Source: Holophagaceae bacterium | GTDB lineage: Bacteria; Acidobacteriota; Holophagae; Holophagales; Holophagaceae | Direction: 5' to 3' | Assembly (NCBI GenBank): GCA_016720465.1 | Contig: JADKKO010000001.1 | Span: 434,001 to 498,000 of the forward strand | DNA: 64,000 bases | Shown here: positions 59,783 through 64,000 of the stretch, in pieces | How the letters are laid out: each line of letters opens with the position of its first letter | Numbering within the stretch: position 1 is the stretch's first letter | The notes under the pieces: generated by a model | The model's database searches: none | Told to the model about the DNA's origin: nothing | The model's input: only the letters and a program-made list of their open reading frames with translations | Program-made: the position numbers and the translations under genes

Positions 59783-59947
59783 GGGCGCTGGTGGTTTCGG
59801 GGTTCAGGAGTCATTGGAATCCAGTGTACACAAGCCCTCGCGGATTCCATTCCCGCGGACGGGCGAGGCGGCCGGTTCATTTGGGTTTTCCCGGAAGGGC
59901 CGGTCCCTGCCAGGATGGTCGTTCAACGTCACACTAGGTTCCTCCTC

Positions 59948-60865
59948 ATGATCCGTCGCATCCTCCTCACTGGCGCTTCCGGCTTCGTGGGCCAGCACAT
60001 GGCCCGGTTGCTGGTGGCGCGGGGTTTCCAGGTCGCCGCGCTGCAACGCGGATCCCTGGGCATCGAGCTTCCGCCGATGGTCGAGCGGATTTACGCGGAC
60101 CTTGCTGATCCAGCCTCGCTGGCCACGGTGCCCAGGCGATGGCATGGCGTGATCCACCTGGCCGGGGCCTCAGTCCCGAGCCTCTTCACCACCACGGCCC
60201 CGGTGGTGCAGAACGTCGCCATGACCTTGAATCTCCTGGAACACATCCAGGAAGCCCGCATCCTGCTGGTTTCCAGTTGCCACGTCTATGCCCCGTCGGA
60301 TCAACCCAGATCCGAGGATGGCCCCATTGTTCCCCAGGGCCGCTACGGCCTGAGCAAGCACCTCGTCGAACAACTCGCGCCCCATTACGCCCAGCGCCTC
60401 GACATCCGCATCGCGCGCCCCTTCAACCACCTGGGCCCCCACCAGCGGCCGGAGCTGGTGGTCCCTTCCCTGCTCCGCCGCCTGAAGACCGCCAAGGACG
60501 AGTCCGGGCCGGTGCGGATGCAGGGCATGAACAGCGTCCGGGACTTCATCGATGTGCGGGATGTGGCTGCGGCCTACCTGGCCATCCTCGAACTGGAATC
60601 CCCTGAGCACCGCGCGTTCAATGTCTGCACGGGCAAGGGCAGGAGCATCGGCGAACTGGTGGCTCTGGTGCTCCGGCTGCTGGGTTCCGAACGCGAGGTC
60701 CGCTTCGACGGCAAGCCCAATTCATCCGATGACATACCCTTCCTGGTGGGCTCGCCGGAACGCCTGGTGGCTGACTCCGGGTGGAAGCCTGAACTCAGCC
60801 TTGAACAAAGCCTGCAGGCGATGTTGGAGACGATGCAAACGATTCCTATGGAAGGTCAGCCATGA
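59948..60865 (+). CDS. rmd: GDP-4-keto-6-deoxy-D-mannose reductase-like SDR
   Basis: 305 aa from the ATG at 59948. An extended short-chain dehydrogenase: NAD(P) motif LLTGASGFVGQHMA (about 6-19), LLVSSCHVYAPSD with the catalytic Ser, and the YxxxK pair in GRYGLSKHLVEQ (about 132-143); GMNSVRDFIDVRDVAAAYLA and the C-terminal NVCTGKGRSIGEL are typical of RMD-like reductases. It overlaps gmd by 4 bp, so the pair should make GDP-D-rhamnose from GDP-mannose. Another 4-keto reductase or epimerase specificity cannot be excluded from sequence alone. Confidence 0.87.
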   Translation: MIRRILLTGASGFVGQHMARLLVARGFQVAALQRGSLGIELPPMVERIYADLADPASLATVPRRWHGVIHLAGASVPSLFTTTAPVVQNVAMTLNLLEHIQEARILLVSSCHVYAPSDQPRSEDGPIVPQGRYGLSKHLVEQLAPHYAQRLDIRIARPFNHLGPHQRPELVVPSLLRRLKTAKDESGPVRMQGMNSVRDFIDVRDVAAAYLAILELESPEHRAFNVCTGKGRSIGELVALVLRLLGSEREVRFDGKPNSSDDIPFLVGSPERLVADSGWKPELSLEQSLQAMLETMQTIPMEGQP

Positions 60866-61911
60866 ACGATAAAAAGGTCGCCCTCGTCACCGGCATCACA
60901 GGACAGGATGGAAGCTACCTGGCGGAATTGCTGCTCTCGAAGGGCTACCAGGTGCATGGAATTGTCCGGCGGGCCTCGCTCTTCAACACAGATCGCATCG
61001 ACCATCTGCATGTAGGCGAGCATCCCGATCCGAGCTTCTTCCTCCACTACGGGGATCTTTCGGACGCCGGGGCCCTGCGCAATGTGCTGGACGAGGTCCA
61101 GCCGGACGAAATCTACAACCTGGGCGCCCAGAGCCACGTGCGCGTGAGCTTCGACCAGCCCGAATACACCGTCGACGTGGTGGCCGTGGGCGTGGTCCGG
61201 CTGCTGGAATCCATCCGCAACTACCAGAAGCACAACCAAAAGCAGATCCGCTTCTACCAGGCCAGCAGCTCCGAGATGTTCGGCTCCGCCAAGCCGCGCC
61301 AGCACGAGGGCACGCGCTTCGAGCCGCGCAGCCCCTACGCCTGCGCCAAGGTCTACGCCCACTACCAGGTCATCAACCACCGCGAAAGCTACGGGCTGTT
61401 CGCGTGCAACGGCATCCTGTTCAACCACGAAAGCCCGCGCCGCGGCGAGACTTTCGTCACCCGAAAAATCACCCGCGCCGCCACGCGCATCAAGCTTGGA
61501 TTGCAGGAAAAACTCTTCCTCGGGAACCTCGACGCGAAGCGCGACTGGGGCTTCGCCGGGGACTACGTGGAGGCCATGTGGCGCATGCTGCAGCAGGACC
61601 AGGCCGATGACTACGCGGTGGCCACCGGCTCATCCATTTCCATCCGGGCCTTCCTGGACCTCGTCTTTGAAAAACTGGATCTGGACTGGCAGAAATACGT
61701 GGAAGTGGACCCGCGCTATTTCCGTCCTGCGGAGGTGGACCATCTCGAAGGCGACCCCTCGAAAGCCAGGAAACTGCTGGGCTGGGAGCCCAAGACCGAT
61801 GTCAAGATGCTGGCCGGCATGATGGTGGATTCCGATCTGCGCATCGCGGAAAAGGAACTGCTGCTGAAGAACGCCGGGCATGGCGGGGCGACGCCGGGAG
61901 GGTATCGGTGA
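60862..61911 (+). CDS. gmd: GDP-mannose 4,6-dehydratase
   Basis: Converts GDP-D-mannose to GDP-4-keto-6-deoxy-D-mannose. 349 aa, usual size. Signatures: ALVTGITGQDGSYLAELL (about 7-24) with the NADP loop, VRRASLFNTDRIDHL, YNLGAQSHVRVSFDQPEYT (about 89-107), YQASSSEMFG and the YxxxK pair in SPYACAKVYAHY (about 155-166), then LFNHESPRRGETFVTRKI. The C-terminal part has KARKLLGWEPK. The protein overlaps both neighbours by 4 bp, placing it centrally in the polysaccharide operon. Confidence 0.96.
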   Translation: MNDKKVALVTGITGQDGSYLAELLLSKGYQVHGIVRRASLFNTDRIDHLHVGEHPDPSFFLHYGDLSDAGALRNVLDEVQPDEIYNLGAQSHVRVSFDQPEYTVDVVAVGVVRLLESIRNYQKHNQKQIRFYQASSSEMFGSAKPRQHEGTRFEPRSPYACAKVYAHYQVINHRESYGLFACNGILFNHESPRRGETFVTRKITRAATRIKLGLQEKLFLGNLDAKRDWGFAGDYVEAMWRMLQQDQADDYAVATGSSISIRAFLDLVFEKLDLDWQKYVEVDPRYFRPAEVDHLEGDPSKARKLLGWEPKTDVKMLAGMMVDSDLRIAEKELLLKNAGHGGATPGGYR

Positions 61912-62903
61912 GCGGTCCAGCCTGGGGCTTGAAGGGCCTGGAGCGGCGCCTGCGGTATTTCTTCAGACCCACGGCGCGTCTTACCAAACAAGTCCAGAAC
62001 CTCAATTCCAAGCTGGGTCCAGAGAAAGTCCGGAATCTCCTGGCGGAACCGCTGGTTCGTCAGATACGTACCCTTCCCCCTTCCACTCCCCTCGAAGAGG
62101 CCGAGTTTTCGGTCTACAGCCAGTGGGGGGAGGACGGGATCATTCAGTTCCTGCTTGCCCACGTGCCTTGCCCCAACCGTACTTTCGTGGAATTCGGGGT
62201 GGAGGATTTTTCCGAAGCGAATCTCCGCTTCCTCATCGAACGGTCCCCCTGGCGCGGCCTGGTCATGGATGGAAGGCCGGACCTGGAAGCCCTGATCCAG
62301 GCCACGGGACTGGCCTGGCGGCGCCATATCCAAGCGAAAAGCGTCTTCATCACTGCGGAGAACATCAACGGCCTGGTCCGACCCTCCATCGTCGAGCCGG
62401 AACTGGACATCCTCAGCATCGACCTGGATGGGGTCGACTATTGGGTCTGGAAAGCCTTTTCAGCCTATTCCCCCAGGATTGTGATCGCCGAATACAACAG
62501 CCTGTTCGGACCTTCCGCCACCATCACGGTCCCCTACCAGCCCGACTTCCAGCGTGCGAAGGAACATCATAGCCACCTGTACTTTGGGGCATCCTTGGGG
62601 GCGCTGATCACCCTCGCCCAGAAGAAAGGCTATTCCTGCGTGGGCTCGACCTCCACGGGGGTGAACGCCTTCTTCGTCCGGAATGACGTGCGGGGCCGCC
62701 TTCCCTCCCTGACCTCGGAGCAGGCCTGGCGCGACCTGTGCGTGCGCGAATCAAGAAACCCCGAAGGGAAGATGTCCTACATTTCCGGATCGGACCGCGT
62801 CAAGGCCATCGAACACTTGCCCGCGGTGGATGTCCGGACCGGGCAGACTGCCCCCATCCGGACATTCATGGCTGCGGGACCCAAGGAAAGCACCAGCCTC
62901 TGA
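61908..62903 (+). CDS. FkbM-like putative methyltransferase of the polysaccharide operon
   Basis: 331 aa from GTG at 61908, overlapping gmd. A Rossmann-like core is suggested by FVEFGVEDFSEANLRFLIER (about 86-105), RGLVMDGRPD, LDILSIDLDGVDYWVWKAF (about 165-183) and PRIVIAEYN. These resemble FkbM-type SAM-dependent methyltransferases, where an acidic residue after the second strand binds SAM; here the motif is MDG. The N-terminal 60 residues are basic and helical with LEEAEFSVYSQWGEDGIIQF. Methylation of a deoxysugar is plausible from context. I am moderately sure of the fold and unsure of the activity. Confidence 0.65.
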   Translation: MSGPAWGLKGLERRLRYFFRPTARLTKQVQNLNSKLGPEKVRNLLAEPLVRQIRTLPPSTPLEEAEFSVYSQWGEDGIIQFLLAHVPCPNRTFVEFGVEDFSEANLRFLIERSPWRGLVMDGRPDLEALIQATGLAWRRHIQAKSVFITAENINGLVRPSIVEPELDILSIDLDGVDYWVWKAFSAYSPRIVIAEYNSLFGPSATITVPYQPDFQRAKEHHSHLYFGASLGALITLAQKKGYSCVGSTSTGVNAFFVRNDVRGRLPSLTSEQAWRDLCVRESRNPEGKMSYISGSDRVKAIEHLPAVDVRTGQTAPIRTFMAAGPKESTSL

Positions 62904-62970
62904 GGGCCGACAGGGTGGCGGCCGAATGGGCGCTGCCCCTTAACTTGAACAACTTTCCGAGGACCCATTG

Positions 62971-64000
62971 ATGCTTCGCTATCCACCCTTCAAGCGTTGG
63001 CTGCCCATGGCCCTGGCATCGGGGGTAATCTCGGGCCAACCCGTGCCAAAGCCGAAGGCCACAGCACCGCATTTCACCATCCGCGAGTCCATCCAGGCCG
63101 AGTGGCAGCGAGCCGCGCCGAACCTCGAAATAGGCGCGCTGCCCCGGGTCGACCGCGAGCGCTACGAGCTGACCCTGCGGCGCATCGGCGCGCCGGGCAT
63201 GCCCAAGCTGCTGCCCCCTGAGCTGGAGAACCCGACGGTCGAAATCTGGGAAGCCAAGGCCAAGGAAGCCAGGACGCCCCGGGAGCGGTTCACGGCCCTG
63301 CACTTCCTGAATCGATTGAAAAGCACCAAGGCATTGACTGCCTTGGACGGCCTGAAGCCCGAAGATGCCATGACCTGGCCCAAGCACCTCTACCTGGACG
63401 CGAATATCGCCACGGCACGTCTGCAGGGTGGCGAGGTGTCGGAAATTCTGGGGAGATTCTTGAACGCGTTGGGAAAAGCGGGCAAGGCATCGCCCGTCCG
63501 AACCCAGGCTGCGCGCCTGCGTCTGGTGATGTCGGGCAAGGAAAACGAACTGCTTCCGCTGGTAGAGGCCACGCCAGGCGCAACCCTGGCGATGCTGGAT
63601 GCTTGGAATCGCGGCTCCCTGGCTTCCCGGCAAGCGTCGCATTCGAAGTTATTCCAGGTCTGGACCGGAAATCTTGATGCTCCCGCCAAAGGATTGGAAC
63701 AACCAGAATTCAGCGCGGCGTGGAGGGCCCTGGGCCTGCTTCCATTGCGTCCCCAGAATCTCCTCCGATGCACCGAAGGACTGACTCAGCGGCTTCTGGA
63801 AGGACTCCCGGAACCCCTTCCGCCTTCCCTCGCGCCGGGGGCATTCCTCTGCCTTTCCATCGCGAATCCGCGCATCCTCCCGCTGGCTGCGAAGAAACTT
63901 GGCAGCGCGACCGACCCACCCATTCGAGAAGAGGTCCGCCAGGCCCTCGCCTTCAAGAGCGACACTAAGCTTCCAGGGCTGCTGCATGGAGCCGGGCTCG
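62971..64000 (+). CDS. Unknown protein, 3' end cut by window edge
   Basis: At least 343 codons from the ATG at 62971, which follows a GAGGA stretch; no stop before the window end. The N-terminus (MLRYPPFKRWLPMALASGVI) is a possible weak signal peptide. The visible part is mostly helical, Leu/Ala/Lys-rich, with phrases such as RFTALHFLNRLKSTKALTALDGL and LGKAGKASPVRTQAARLRL that suggest helical-repeat (TPR- or HEAT-like) packing, but no motif is regular enough to call. It is 67 bp after the FkbM-like gene on the same strand. Confidence 0.65.
   Translation, partial: MLRYPPFKRWLPMALASGVISGQPVPKPKATAPHFTIRESIQAEWQRAAPNLEIGALPRVDRERYELTLRRIGAPGMPKLLPPELENPTVEIWEAKAKEARTPRERFTALHFLNRLKSTKALTALDGLKPEDAMTWPKHLYLDANIATARLQGGEVSEILGRFLNALGKAGKASPVRTQAARLRLVMSGKENELLPLVEATPGATLAMLDAWNRGSLASRQASHSKLFQVWTGNLDAPAKGLEQPEFSAAWRALGLLPLRPQNLLRCTEGLTQRLLEGLPEPLPPSLAPGAFLCLSIANPRILPLAAKKLGSATDPPIREEVRQALAFKSDTKLPGLLHGAGL

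Overview
The window is a GC-rich (roughly 63-65% by eye), gene-dense chromosomal stretch from a diderm bacterium. It carries LptD (LPS export), GmhB (heptose synthesis), a complete-looking RpoD with DnaG beside it, GDP-D-rhamnose genes and a block of haem genes. I see no phage structural genes, transposase, rRNA or CRISPR array. The gene content and protein style suggest an Acidobacteriota member of the Holophaga/Geothrix type. That placement is an inference from recognition, not from a marker comparison.

Layout. 1-2.3 kb: the N-terminal part of an ECF sigma factor, a Tat-exported glycosylasparaginase, and a tRNA-Gln gene followed by four 165-bp tandem repeats that each carry a copy of the tRNA 3' end. 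2.4-7.7 kb: a YigZ-like protein, then a tightly overlapping five-gene operon (46-aa membrane peptide, two LiaI/LiaF-like membrane proteins, LytS-type kinase, LytTR regulator), then birA and coaX on the minus strand. 7.7-10.5 kb: a 567-bp non-coding stretch with a fold-back element, an ABC-F ATPase with a repeat-built linker, and tRNA-Ala with promoter and terminator. 10.5-15.5 kb: lytic transglycosylase with LysM domains, gcvH and gcvT on the minus strand, then a small secreted protein and an orphan OmpR-type regulator. 15.6-24 kb: a large multi-domain secreted M4 metalloprotease, a TolB-like/gmhB/sfsA operon, an unpaired CoA-transferase subunit A and an organophosphate-type MFS transporter. 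24-35 kb: HAD phosphatase, MdoB/LtaS-like phosphotransferase, metallophosphoesterase and membrane protein leading directly into dnaG, then rpoD, alr and a diguanylate cyclase.

35.3-45.3 kb (minus strand): three uncharacterised exported proteins in one operon, then lptD, a ZIP metal transporter and RNase G/E. 45.7-49.4 kb: a WYL-domain protein with a histone-H1-like tail, a thioredoxin-fold protein, an Rrf2 regulator with a clear promoter, ttcA and a lone HEPN protein. 49.4-58.5 kb (minus strand): a haem block transcribed in the order hemC, hemD, hemL, hemE, hemN, hemH, hemY, with aroC upstream. hemA and hemB are not in the window. Two palindromic fold-back repeats split the haem block into three transcriptional segments. 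58.6-64 kb: a surface-polysaccharide locus (GT4 glycosyltransferase, rmd, gmd, FkbM-like protein) and a truncated unknown gene at the window edge.

The most unusual features are the tRNA-Gln tail array, where the sequence just downstream of the tRNA is a perfect 17-nt complement of its T-arm; the scattered intergenic fold-back elements built of short-period repeats; the three-gene secreted operon with a Ser/Ala-rich linker protein; and the compact LiaF/LytTR operon.
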